Shown: positions 34,636-43,181 of the stretch, piece by piece
Layout: the number at the start of each line of letters is the position of its first letter
Position numbering within the stretch: position 1 is the first letter of the stretch
The notes under the pieces: generated by a model
What the model was told of the DNA's origin: nothing
What the model saw: the letters and a program-made list of their open reading frames with translations, nothing else
Database searches by the model: none
Program-made: the position numbers and the translations under genes
NCBI GenBank assembly: GCA_027483645.1
Contig: JAIXUD010000022.1
Coordinates: 186,001-250,000, forward strand
Source of the DNA: Sphingobacteriales bacterium
GTDB taxonomy: Bacteria > Bacteroidota > Bacteroidia > Chitinophagales > CAIOSU01
Length of the DNA stretch: 64,000 bases
Reading direction: 5' to 3'

Positions 34636-35369
34636 ACATCTCTGTGTTTAAAGTAAATTTCATCAATAAAGAGTCGTTCATGCTCCACAATGTAATCCAC
34701 CATTCGGTCTTTGGTTTTTTCAGGATATTTGCTGAATAGGGCCAGGCCTTTCTTCATAATGTTTAGCCCCATATTTATGCCCGCTATCTCGTCGGTACTA
34801 TACAGTTTGGGTTTGCTTTCCATCTTTACGATTACGTCTTTCATAATCTCAATGGTTTTAGAGAGCAATTGGGTATTGGCCATAGAGCGGAACAGGCGGC
34901 CCACATCCAGCGCAAACGAATCGAGCTTCTCGCGCGGAAGATTCCTCAAGCAATCCATAAACTGTTCATCGGTAAGCGGCAAGGTATACTCAGAGGCAAT
35001 GGCGGCCTTCTTCATCGTCTGCTCAAAATTCTTGGCTGAAGAAAAAGCTTCCATTGAAACAATACCCGTTTTTAACGCTGCCGGCAACATAGTACCGAAT
35101 CTAAAAATGGCCCCGGTGAGGTTACCCAATATGCCCCAAACCTTGGCGGGCTGGTGCACATAGCTTTGCAACTGTGCAAAGGCCGCATCCAATTCGTGGC
35201 GCTTGGCTGGTTCGGGGTATATGCTATTGAGAAAGTAATCGCGTATTTCTTCCACCGTTTCTTTAGTAATACCTTCTGGTAGCGGTTTTCTGGCCGTTAA
35301 CTTATCATAATCATACCTATTGGCAATGATTTGGCGGTATCTCTCTATTAGGTGGTCCTCTAAGTTCAT
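34632..35369 (-). CDS. Protein of unknown function coupled to phoD
   Basis: A 245-residue mostly helical protein without a signal peptide or clear membrane helix. It has an NRYDYDKL segment near the N-terminus, a moderately hydrophobic stretch (VWGILGNLTGAIFRFGTML, about residues 77-95) and a long helical C-terminus. I know no family. The four-base overlap with phoD and a TACCTTTG box 70 bases upstream suggest a two-gene unit. A role linked to the membrane or phosphate is only a guess from context. Confidence 0.7.
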   Translation of the reverse strand: MNLEDHLIERYRQIIANRYDYDKLTARKPLPEGITKETVEEIRDYFLNSIYPEPAKRHELDAAFAQLQSYVHQPAKVWGILGNLTGAIFRFGTMLPAALKTGIVSMEAFSSAKNFEQTMKKAAIASEYTLPLTDEQFMDCLRNLPREKLDSFALDVGRLFRSMANTQLLSKTIEIMKDVIVKMESKPKLYSTDEIAGINMGLNIMKKGLALFSKYPEKTKDRMVDYIVEHERLFIDEIYFKHRDV

Positions 35370-35438
35370 ATACCCTTACTGGTGGTTAGTATTGTTTTTC
35401 ATTTCCATAACACCTGCTGCGAGCCATGTGTTCAGCCG

Positions 35439-35446
35439 CAAAGGTA
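35439..35446 (-). promoter_or_regulatory. Promoter -7 box of the two-gene phoD unit
   Basis: TACCTTTG on the minus strand, an exact TANNTTTG match 70 bases before the start at 35369 and directly after the stop of the acyl-CoA synthetase gene. Confidence 0.4.
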
Positions 35447-35447
35447 A

Positions 35448-37217
35448 TTAGGCCACGTTGTATATTTCGTCAACCTCTTTCTGGTACTTCTCCATGACCA
35501 CTTTGCGCTTCACCTTCAGGGTAGGGGTAAGCTCACCGCCTTCCATCGACCATTCTTTAGGCATTACTTTAAAGCGCTTCACCTGCTCCACATGGCCGAA
35601 ATTTTTATTAAAGCCTTCTACTTCGTCTTTAAACAATTTGAGCACAGCCGGGTCTTTCAGTAGCTCTTCATTGCTTCGGGTAGCATCCACATCGTGGCGC
35701 TTGGCCCATTCTTTAATTGCTGGGAAGTTGGCAATAATCAATGCCGATACAAATTTTTGGTTTTCGCCTATTACCATTATTTGCTCAATGTAAGGGCTCT
35801 CTTTCATTTTGTTTTCTATTACTTGTGGTGCCACATATTTGCCACCACTGGTTTTAAAGAGCTCCTTCACGCGGTCGGTTATCTTCAGGTATTTGCCATC
35901 AACAAATGTACCCACATCGCCGGTATGCAGCCAACCATCTTTTATGGTTTCGGCAGTAAGATCGGGGCGCTTGTAATAACCCATCATAATATTCGGGCCC
36001 TTGGCTAATATCTCGCCATTAGCTGGGTCAAGTTTTATCTCTACCCCAGGTATCACCTGGCCAACGGTACCAAGGTAGTACTCTCCATCTTCAAACTTAT
36101 CAACTGTAAGTACTGGCGAGGTTTCTGTTTGGCCATAACCTTGGCGAACCCTGATACCTGCTGCGCTGAAAACCTTGGATAAACGGTTTTGTAAAGCAGC
36201 CGCACCAGTTACTATACCTAGCAGATTGCCACCGAGCGCCTCTTGCCATTTGCTGAAGATAAGCTTGCGTGCAATGGCCAGCTTTAAGTTATAGATAGGG
36301 CCATTCTTACCTTGGTCGTCAAACTCTAGCCCAAGGTTGAGTGCCCAAAAGAAGAGCGATTTCTTAATACCGGTTAGGGTGTGGCCCGTCCCTACAATTT
36401 TGTCGTACACTTTTTCTAGCAGGCGCGGCACGCTAGAGAAGAAGTGTGGTTTTACTTCTTTAATGTTTTCGCCTATTGTTTCCATGCTTTCGGCATAGTA
36501 GATGGATGCACCTGTATAGAAGTAGGTATAAACCACCACCCGCTCAAAAATATGGCACAGTGGCAAAAAACTCAAGGCCCTATGCGTGCTTTCAAGCGGC
36601 AAAATATCGGATACGGAAAGTATGTTGCTAATAATGTTGCGGTGGGAAAGCATTACCCCTTTAGGTGTACCGGTAGTGCCCGAGGTATAGATGATGGTAG
36701 CCATTTCTTCGGCATCAACTTTGGCGAAAAGGGCATCTACCTCCAGTTGGTTGCTATTGTTATCTAAAGCTAAGAAATCCGTGAAATGCTTAGCGCCGCT
36801 TACCTTATCGAAAGTAAAAATGTCCCTTAGGCTGGGCACTTCGCCACCAATGTGAGATACTTTTGCATACAACCCACCATCAGATACGAAAGCCAACTTT
36901 ACCTCCGCATCGTTAAAAATAAACTTGTATTCGCCTTCGCTAATGGTAGGGTAGATAGGCACCACTACCGCACCAATGTTTAAGATGCCAATATCTACAA
37001 AGTTCCACTCCGGGCGGTTGTTGGCTATCAAGGCAATCATATCGCCTTTTTGGATACCGTACTGTAATAGCGCACGGCTTACTTTGGCGGCATTGTCAAT
37101 TACCTCTTGGGTGCTGTACGTTTTCCACTGTCCGGCCTCTTTGTAGGCGATAGCATCGGATTGTGGGTGTTTCTTTAGCTGGTAGGGCAGTAGGTCAATG
37201 ATGCGTTTTACTTCCAT
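35448..37217 (-). CDS. Long-chain acyl-CoA synthetase (AMP-forming)
   Basis: A 589-residue member of the ANL superfamily that activates fatty acids to acyl-CoA through acyl-AMP at the inner membrane. Visible motifs are the P-loop-like IIYTSGTTGTPKGVMLSHRN, the A5 motif VRQGYGQTETSP, and the hinge region with GWLHTGDVG and LKITDRVKELFKTSGGKYVAPQ. The C-terminal domain (HVEQVKRFKVMPKEW...GELTPTLKVKRK) keeps the catalytic Lys region. The start at 37217 (MEVKRIIDLLPYQ) gives the family's usual N-terminus; a start ten codons earlier is possible. A TATTTTTG box (minus strand, 37245-37252) lies 28 bases before it. Confidence 0.94.
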   Translation of the reverse strand: MEVKRIIDLLPYQLKKHPQSDAIAYKEAGQWKTYSTQEVIDNAAKVSRALLQYGIQKGDMIALIANNRPEWNFVDIGILNIGAVVVPIYPTISEGEYKFIFNDAEVKLAFVSDGGLYAKVSHIGGEVPSLRDIFTFDKVSGAKHFTDFLALDNNSNQLEVDALFAKVDAEEMATIIYTSGTTGTPKGVMLSHRNIISNILSVSDILPLESTHRALSFLPLCHIFERVVVYTYFYTGASIYYAESMETIGENIKEVKPHFFSSVPRLLEKVYDKIVGTGHTLTGIKKSLFFWALNLGLEFDDQGKNGPIYNLKLAIARKLIFSKWQEALGGNLLGIVTGAAALQNRLSKVFSAAGIRVRQGYGQTETSPVLTVDKFEDGEYYLGTVGQVIPGVEIKLDPANGEILAKGPNIMMGYYKRPDLTAETIKDGWLHTGDVGTFVDGKYLKITDRVKELFKTSGGKYVAPQVIENKMKESPYIEQIMVIGENQKFVSALIIANFPAIKEWAKRHDVDATRSNEELLKDPAVLKLFKDEVEGFNKNFGHVEQVKRFKVMPKEWSMEGGELTPTLKVKRKVVMEKYQKEVDEIYNVA

Positions 37218-37478
37218 AATGGCGATATTGTTTTGTAAGAGCCTCAAAAATAGCGTATTTGATGTAAAGGTGTAGGGCTGTGTAATTTTTATCTTTGTCG
37301 CCTGTTGAGATTCTGCCTGCTGATATTTTGTAAAGGATGAAAAGCCAAAGTAATTGACAAACTAACCCACAACCAATCCTCAATGCGCCGATAACCTTTT
37401 TACTGGCCCCCATGCAACCCCAAGCCACTTTCCCTCGTTTAAGTAAGCACACTCTGTTACCGCTGAAACCTACTGTTA

Positions 37479-38930
37479 ATGAGTATTAAACCGTTTATGG
37501 TGGACCTCCATTGCCACCCTAACCTAAAGTCTTTCCATTCCGGACATCCTGACCCTACTTGCGACCTTTGGCAATGCATTGATCATAGCGAGGCCAAAAC
37601 CGGTTTTCTGCGCATGATTCGGCAAAACAGTAAAATGGTGTTAAAGCATTCTCAGTGCAATATGTATGCGCTGCACGAAGGTGCCGTTAGGGTTATAAAC
37701 CTCTCGCTTTACCCCATGGAGCATGGCTTTCTAAGGGTACGCGATGTACCAAGCTTTATGCTGGGCAAAAATAATAGCGAGCAGATGATTTCGCTGATAA
37801 CAGGCATGGACAGCAAGCGCATTAAATACCTGCGCAATACCGATGACCGCTACTTCGATGACCTGCAAAAAGAATATGAGTACGTGGCGAAAGGCCAAGG
37901 CCGCTCGCCCGATGGTAAGTTGGCTTATAAAATAGTGAACAACTATGCCGAGCTGAAGCATGTGGTGGAGAAAGAACCCGATACCATAGCCATCATAATG
38001 AATATTGAGGGCGCCCATGCTTTTGGATGTGGCGTACAGGCTACTGAAAAAATACCGCTGGAAGAGCTGAAAACCCTAATGAGTGCGAATATACGTACGG
38101 TGAAAAACTGGGAGCACCCACCCTTAACGGTGAACTTGGCCCACCACTTCTGGAACCAACTAAGCGGCCATGCCACTAGCCTTAAAGGGGTGTTGAATGG
38201 TTTGATAAATCAAAGCAAAGGCCTGGATAAGGGGCTTACAGAACTGGGCCGCCACGTTTGCCGGGAGTTGCTGAGCCGTGAAAACGGCAAACGCATCTAT
38301 ATTGATACCAAGCACATGAGCGTGGCAGCACGTATGGAGTATTATGGCTTCATCCGCAACTATAATTACCTAAACCCGAACGACAAAATACCGGTAATAT
38401 GCAGTCACGGCGGCGTAAACGGTTATAAAGATTTGTCTACTTCCCTCAAGCAGAAAGATACTTTAAAGAAGAGCGCTAAAGGCAACTTCCATAAGTGGAG
38501 CATCAACGTATGCAACGAGGAAATCCGCATCATCCATGAATCGGAAGGGTTGATAGGCATTATGATGGATAAAGGCAACTTGGGTAGCGTGGAGCTCATT
38601 AAGCGAGTTTCGGCCATAACCGACCCAGCCAAACAACGCGAGGAATTTGCCAGGGTTATCCTCAACAACATTTTCCAAGTAGTGAAGGCAGTGGAAGCCA
38701 AAAGCGGGTGGGACATTGTTTCCATCGGCACTGATTATGACGGCACCATTACCCACGTTGACCCTTACGATACTTCGGCTAAAATGCCATTGCTACGTGA
38801 GGACTTGGTGGCATACTTATACCGCCATAACTTCCATAAAGAGCTATGGTACGGCTACACGCCCGAGCAACTGATTGATAAAGTTTTCAGTGGCAATGCG
38901 ATGCGGTTTTATGAGAAGTATTTTGTTTGA
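37479..38930 (+). CDS. Membrane dipeptidase family protein (peptidase M19)
   Basis: A 483-residue protein of the amidohydrolase-like M19 family, zinc enzymes that cleave dipeptides. Metal-site motifs appear in order: VDLHCHPN near the N-terminus, NIEGAHAFG, NLAHHFWN, ICSHGGVNGY and the late SIGTDYDGTI. It lacks a signal peptide and is longer than typical 350-400-residue members because of extra segments at about residues 80-150 and 270-330, so it may act in the cytoplasm on a different substrate. The last 50 residues (LREDLVAYLYRHNF, GNAMRFYEKYF) match the family's end. Confidence 0.85.
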   Translation: MSIKPFMVDLHCHPNLKSFHSGHPDPTCDLWQCIDHSEAKTGFLRMIRQNSKMVLKHSQCNMYALHEGAVRVINLSLYPMEHGFLRVRDVPSFMLGKNNSEQMISLITGMDSKRIKYLRNTDDRYFDDLQKEYEYVAKGQGRSPDGKLAYKIVNNYAELKHVVEKEPDTIAIIMNIEGAHAFGCGVQATEKIPLEELKTLMSANIRTVKNWEHPPLTVNLAHHFWNQLSGHATSLKGVLNGLINQSKGLDKGLTELGRHVCRELLSRENGKRIYIDTKHMSVAARMEYYGFIRNYNYLNPNDKIPVICSHGGVNGYKDLSTSLKQKDTLKKSAKGNFHKWSINVCNEEIRIIHESEGLIGIMMDKGNLGSVELIKRVSAITDPAKQREEFARVILNNIFQVVKAVEAKSGWDIVSIGTDYDGTITHVDPYDTSAKMPLLREDLVAYLYRHNFHKELWYGYTPEQLIDKVFSGNAMRFYEKYFV

Positions 38931-38934
38931 AATA

Positions 38935-39088
38935 AAGACACAAGACGCAAGACTCAAGACATAAGATTGCTTCAAAAACTGATAGATTGAACCTTTGGTA
39001 TAACGATTCTATAATTCTTTAATTCTGAAAATTCTGATTCAGACAAAATCATTGGTACATTAGCACATCGGTACATCAGCACATTAAC
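38935..39088. repeat. Two simple-repeat tracts between genes
   Basis: 38935-38967 holds four AAGACNCAAG-like units. 39051-39088 holds GGTACATTAGCACATCGG followed by a variant copy. The second type also occurs at 41641-41676 and, inverted, at 9679. Between them are AATTCTGAAAATTCTG repeats. Confidence 0.7.
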
Positions 39089-39091
39089 ATT

Positions 39092-40561
39092 ATGGCCAAG
39101 AAAGATATTCGCCCCCGTTATAAATTCCCAGAGAAGGGCCGCGATGCGGAGACCTTGAATAAGGCTTTACGAGAAGCAGGCGAGAGGGATGCGCTTTGGA
39201 AAGACGGCAAGACCTTCAGCCTAGTATTTTATGCGGGCGAAGATGTGAGCGAGGTAACCCGAAATGCCTACGATGCTTACCGAAATGAGAACGGCCTTAA
39301 CCCAACCGCCTTCCCTAGTTTGCGCAAGTTTGAGAACGAGGTAGTTTCGCAAACCATCGATTTGATGCATGGCGATGACGACGTAGCAGGCAACATGACT
39401 TCGGGCGGTACGGAGAGTATACTATGTGCCGTAAAGGCTGCTTACTCTTGGGCCAAAGCCAACAAACCGCACATTACCCAACCCGAAATGGTGGTGCCTA
39501 TAAGCGTGCACCCAGCCTTTGATAAGGCGGCGCACTACTTCGGCATTAAGATGGTACACGTACCTGTGAACGCAGTGGATATGCGTGCCGACGTAAAGGA
39601 AATGGAGGCGGCGATTAACGCGAACACGATACTAATTGTAGGCTCAGCCCCGGCCTACCCCCATGGCGTGGTAGACCCAATTGAAGAACTGGGTGCCCTT
39701 GCCGAGAAAAATAACCTGTGGCTGCACGTGGATGCCTGCGTGGGCGGCTATATTTTGCCGTGGGTAGAGCGCTTGGGCTATACAGTCCCTAAGTTCGATT
39801 TCAGGGTGAAGGGTGTGCACTCCATGAGTATGGACCTGCATAAGTACGGCTACTCTGCCAAAGGCGGCTCGTGTGTGCTTTATAAGAATAGCGAACTGCG
39901 CAAGCACCAATACTTTGTATACACGGGTTGGACAGGTGGCATTTATGCCTCGCCATCGGTAGCGGGTACCCGACCTGGTGGTGCTATTGCGGCGGCTTGG
40001 GCAGTGTTGCAGTATTTAGGGGAAGAGGGCTATATGCGCCTCGCCAAAGATGTGATGGATGCCACTATGAAAGTGCGCCGGGCGGTGGAGAGTATTGAAG
40101 GTATCCACATCATTGGCAACCCGCATATGTGTGTATTGGCCATCGGTTCTGATAAATTGCCTATATATAATGTGGGCGATGAGCTTACAGCCAAAGGCTA
40201 TCATATCGATAGGCAGCAAAACCCTAGCAGCTTACACCTTACCATTTCGTGGGGCAATGTGAAGGCTATTGACCAGTTTATTATTGACTTGCAAGAAGCG
40301 GTGACCAAAGTGGGCAAATTCAATATGCACAAGCTTTCCACCCAGTTTACGATAGGTTTGGTAAAGACGGCGGGCAAAGTGCTGAACGACGACCAGATGA
40401 GCAAGTTCACCAACTTCCTAGCCAAAATGGGCGGCGGCGACGGCCCACCGAAGCGCACCGCAGCTATGTACGGCATGATGGGCGCCCTACCCAACAAAGG
40501 CGATCTGGACGACCTTATCCTAGATATGCTGGATGGCCTGAATAAGCCGGAAAAACTATAG
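39092..40561 (+). CDS. Sphingosine-1-phosphate lyase-like PLP enzyme
   Basis: A 489-residue pyridoxal-phosphate enzyme of the group II decarboxylase fold. It follows the S1P lyase family closely: FPSLRKFENEVVSQTIDLMHG, GNMTSGGTESILCAVKAA, HVDACVGGYILPW and the Schiff-base segment SMSMDLHKYGYSAKGGS with Lys251. S1P lyase splits phosphorylated sphingoid bases into a fatty aldehyde and phosphoethanolamine. Many Bacteroidota make sphingolipids, so a degradative lyase is plausible, but no serine palmitoyltransferase is in view. There is no N-terminal membrane helix, unlike the eukaryotic enzyme, so it is probably soluble. Confidence 0.9.
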   Translation: MAKKDIRPRYKFPEKGRDAETLNKALREAGERDALWKDGKTFSLVFYAGEDVSEVTRNAYDAYRNENGLNPTAFPSLRKFENEVVSQTIDLMHGDDDVAGNMTSGGTESILCAVKAAYSWAKANKPHITQPEMVVPISVHPAFDKAAHYFGIKMVHVPVNAVDMRADVKEMEAAINANTILIVGSAPAYPHGVVDPIEELGALAEKNNLWLHVDACVGGYILPWVERLGYTVPKFDFRVKGVHSMSMDLHKYGYSAKGGSCVLYKNSELRKHQYFVYTGWTGGIYASPSVAGTRPGGAIAAAWAVLQYLGEEGYMRLAKDVMDATMKVRRAVESIEGIHIIGNPHMCVLAIGSDKLPIYNVGDELTAKGYHIDRQQNPSSLHLTISWGNVKAIDQFIIDLQEAVTKVGKFNMHKLSTQFTIGLVKTAGKVLNDDQMSKFTNFLAKMGGGDGPPKRTAAMYGMMGALPNKGDLDDLILDMLDGLNKPEKL

Positions 40562-40677
40562 TTTTTAGACCTTGTAATACTTCATAATACTTCCGTGTTT
40601 TTCCGTGCCTTTTTCCGTGTTCTCCAGCTTGCCTCGCCTCGGGCGATGGTGGTTAAAACACAAAATGCAGGAATCAC

Positions 40678-41280
40678 TCACCTATACATATACACCGTAA
40701 AATCATTCGGCAGATAGCCTTGCACAAGCTTTACGTTAGGCGTAAGGGTTTTGCAATATGCTACTATTGCTTGCGGATTATAACTATTATGGAACCCGTC
40801 ATCGGCGGCCAATTCGCTTAGCAGATTAAAGGCCAGCCCTATTCTGCTTGCTGCAAAGAGCTTCTCAATCATTTGGTACAAAAACTGCCCATCGCTATGG
40901 CGATAACTTAGCGAGCCTGATGCTAACACGTAATCGGCCTGGGGTAAGGTTGAACTCCAAAAATTGCCGAGTTGGAACGTAACGTTTTGAAGGCTAAAGT
41001 AGCGGGATATTGCCACGTCCAAGAAGGCCGGAGATTGCTCGACGCCCACATACTTTAACTCGCCATACTTCTCGAAAAGGAAAGGGGCAAGGTCGCCATG
41101 GCCGCAGCCTGCGTCCAAAACTTCCTTACCTCTTAGGTCAGCTATTTCAGCCAATACAGCAAAACGTATTTGCTGCGTTTCTGCTGACGTCCAGCCCAAA
41201 GCCTCTACAGTTCCTCCACCGCTTTTCAGTGCTAGGGCTTTATAGAACAATACTAGCTTGGCGGTATCAATTAGGCTCAT
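40678..41280 (-). CDS. Class I SAM-dependent methyltransferase
   Basis: A 200-residue protein with the Rossmann-type SAM site: motif I EVLDAGCGHGDLAPF, acidic motif II YVGVEQSP and ADYVLASGSLSYRH as motif IV region. The N-terminal helix region and the short length fit small-molecule methyltransferases. The substrate is unknown. Its relatives in Bacteroidota are mostly annotated only as methyltransferase. It is transcribed alone after acylphosphatase on the same strand. Confidence 0.85.
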   Translation of the reverse strand: MSLIDTAKLVLFYKALALKSGGGTVEALGWTSAETQQIRFAVLAEIADLRGKEVLDAGCGHGDLAPFLFEKYGELKYVGVEQSPAFLDVAISRYFSLQNVTFQLGNFWSSTLPQADYVLASGSLSYRHSDGQFLYQMIEKLFAASRIGLAFNLLSELAADDGFHNSYNPQAIVAYCKTLTPNVKLVQGYLPNDFTVYMYR

Positions 41281-41298
41281 GTTGAAGGGTATTACTAG

Positions 41299-41317
41299 TC
41301 CTCGCTTCTAGCGAGGA
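41299..41317. repeat. Short hairpin repeat
   Basis: TCCTCGC and GCGAGGA pair around TTCTA, between the acylphosphatase stop and the methyltransferase start. No T run follows on the minus strand, so it is more likely a dispersed repeat or weak attenuator than a terminator. Confidence 0.5.
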
Positions 41318-41343
41318 TGATACAATGTGGAGCTTTCAGTTCA

Positions 41344-41613
41344 TTATCTGCGTATCTCAAAGCCTTCAAAACCCGTTTCTGCGGCTTCGGTAGCAGCCAC
41401 GGTATCCACAACCGCCATGTCGGGCCCTTGGTAGCACCAGGCTACTATATTGTCCAATAATTCTTGCTCACCTTCCACCTCGGCATATACGCTACCATCG
41501 GGTTGGTTGCGCACGAAGCCATTTACTCCCAGCTCATGCGCTTTCTGCCGCATACTCTCGCGGTAATATACGCCCTGCACTTTGCCGGTGATGTGGAGGT
41601 TAAGGTGTGGCAT
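41344..41613 (-). CDS. acyP: Acylphosphatase
   Basis: An 89-residue enzyme that hydrolyses the carboxyl-phosphate bond of acylphosphates such as acetyl- or carbamoyl-phosphate. It has the full signature GKVQGVYYRESM, with the catalytic Arg in the phosphate loop, and FVRNQPDGSVYAEVEG, with the catalytic Asn. The C-terminus GFEGFEIRR matches the family. It is 65 bases downstream of hflX on the same strand. Confidence 0.96.
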   Translation of the reverse strand: MPHLNLHITGKVQGVYYRESMRQKAHELGVNGFVRNQPDGSVYAEVEGEQELLDNIVAWCYQGPDMAVVDTVAATEAAETGFEGFEIRR

Positions 41614-41640
41614 GGGAAATAGGTTTAATCAAAAATCAAA

Positions 41641-41676
41641 TTGGTACATCCGCACATTAGCACAACGGCACATTAA
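41641..41676. repeat. GGTACATCCGCACATTAG repeat tract
   Basis: A two-unit tract of the same family as 39051-39088, between hflX and acyP. Confidence 0.65.
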
Positions 41677-41678
41677 GC

Positions 41679-42908
41679 TCACCCCACATTATAATCACTC
41701 TTTCCACCGGCCAGCTTAAAGATGTCGCTCTCGTAAGGGTAGCGCTCTTGGTAGAGCATACGTACCTCGTCGGCCACTTTTTGGCGCAGCTCTTCAATGT
41801 TTTCTTTGTTAATGGCGGATATAAACACCGCGTTGCCGTTGCTACGCTTTTCCCATGAGTCCCTTAGCTCTTGCAGCATTTCGGTTTTCACTTCTTCTTC
41901 TAGAAACTCATCAAAGTGGCGCTCGCGGTATTGGTCCATTTTATTGAAGATCATCATAATGGGTTTGTCCGTAATCTTCAGTTCGGCCAGGGTTTTGTTT
42001 ACTACATCTATTTGGTCTTCGTGGGCGGGGTGGCTAATGTCTACCACGTGCAGCAGAACATCGCTCTCGCGTACCTCATCAAGGGTCGATTTAAAGCTCT
42101 CCACCAAGTGATGGGGAAGCTTTCGGATGAAACCAACCGTATCCGATAATAGGAAAGGTACCATGTCCATCACTACTTTGCGCACCGTAGTATCCAGCGT
42201 CGCAAATAGCTTATCCTCTGCAAATACATCCGATTTGCTTAACAGGTTCATTAAGGTCGATTTACCCACATTGGTATAACCCACCAGCGCTACGCGGATA
42301 ATTTTGCCACGGTTTTTGCGCTGGGTGAAGCTCTGCTTATCTATTTTCTGCAACTGCACTTTCAGCTTGGCAACCTTATCGCGCATCACCCGGCGGTCGG
42401 TCTCAATCTCTTTCTCGCCCGAACCACGCATACCGATACCCCCTTTTATCCTATCCAAGTGTTGCCACATACCACGCAGGCGGGGTAGCAGGTATTGGGT
42501 TTGGGCCAGCTCCACTTGGGTGCGGGCCTGTAGGGTTTGGGCACGGCTGGCAAAAATATCCAATATCAGCATCGGCCTATCCACCACCTTGCACTTTAGC
42601 TCAGCTTCTAGGTTACGCTGTTGGCTAGGGCTTATCTCATCATCAAATATTACCAAGTCAATCTCTTTGGCCCGCACATACTCTACAATTTCTTCCATTT
42701 TGCCCTTGCCCACGTAAAACTTCACATCGGGGTGGGGCAACTTTTGGAAGAAACGTTTGTAGGTTTCGGCACCGGCCGTCATGGCTAAAAACTCTAGCTC
42801 ATCGAGGTATTCGCGCAGCATGGTCTCATTTTGTTGTGGGGTTATCAGGCCCACCAACACAGCTTTTTCTGGCTCTAGCTTATCTAGGGGTTTGTGTTCT
42901 TTCGTCAT
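41679..42908 (-). CDS. hflX: GTPase HflX
   Basis: A 409-residue ribosome-associated GTPase that splits stalled or heat-damaged 70S ribosomes. The N-terminal HflX domain holds DDEISPSQQRNLE and the glycine-rich RIKGGIGMRGSGEKEIE linker, followed by a coiled helix. The GTPase domain has G1 ALVGYTNVGKSTL, G3 SDTVGFIRKLP, G4 IFNKMD and G5 FISA. Length and order are typical. It probably heads a transcript with acyP. Confidence 0.96.
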   Translation of the reverse strand: MTKEHKPLDKLEPEKAVLVGLITPQQNETMLREYLDELEFLAMTAGAETYKRFFQKLPHPDVKFYVGKGKMEEIVEYVRAKEIDLVIFDDEISPSQQRNLEAELKCKVVDRPMLILDIFASRAQTLQARTQVELAQTQYLLPRLRGMWQHLDRIKGGIGMRGSGEKEIETDRRVMRDKVAKLKVQLQKIDKQSFTQRKNRGKIIRVALVGYTNVGKSTLMNLLSKSDVFAEDKLFATLDTTVRKVVMDMVPFLLSDTVGFIRKLPHHLVESFKSTLDEVRESDVLLHVVDISHPAHEDQIDVVNKTLAELKITDKPIMMIFNKMDQYRERHFDEFLEEEVKTEMLQELRDSWEKRSNGNAVFISAINKENIEELRQKVADEVRMLYQERYPYESDIFKLAGGKSDYNVG

Positions 42909-43125
42909 ATAGCAAAAGTTGCGGCAATGATTATGCCGATTGGGTTCAAACGTAATAAATACTTATTAAATAACAGAGGCTCTCGCTGTGCGAGATAAAA
43001 AAGAGGAGAAAAGAATTGACTACTTCATTGCTATGGGTACCTCGTTTTGGGCTTTGGAGACCCCTTATATTGGTAATATTACAAAGAGTTTTACAAAATG
43101 GAAAGGGGGATGTTTCCAAAACCAA

Positions 43126-43163
43126 TAAAAAATCCCCACAACATTTCTGAAACGGGGACTTTG
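43126..43163 (-). terminator. Terminator of ychF
   Basis: TCCCC and GGGGA pair around a 16-base loop with A-rich sequence on the left, a T run on the minus strand. It lies about 20 bases past the ychF stop. The rest of the 42909-43181 gap holds a CTCGC/GCGAG hairpin near 42985 and no gene. Confidence 0.5.
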
Positions 43164-43181
43164 TTTATTGGTCAACGGTGT

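Noticed and set aside
33109-35369. Pho box before the phoD unit
   Set aside because: I could not find two clear direct repeats of the Pho-box type; only a general TANNTTTG box is visible.
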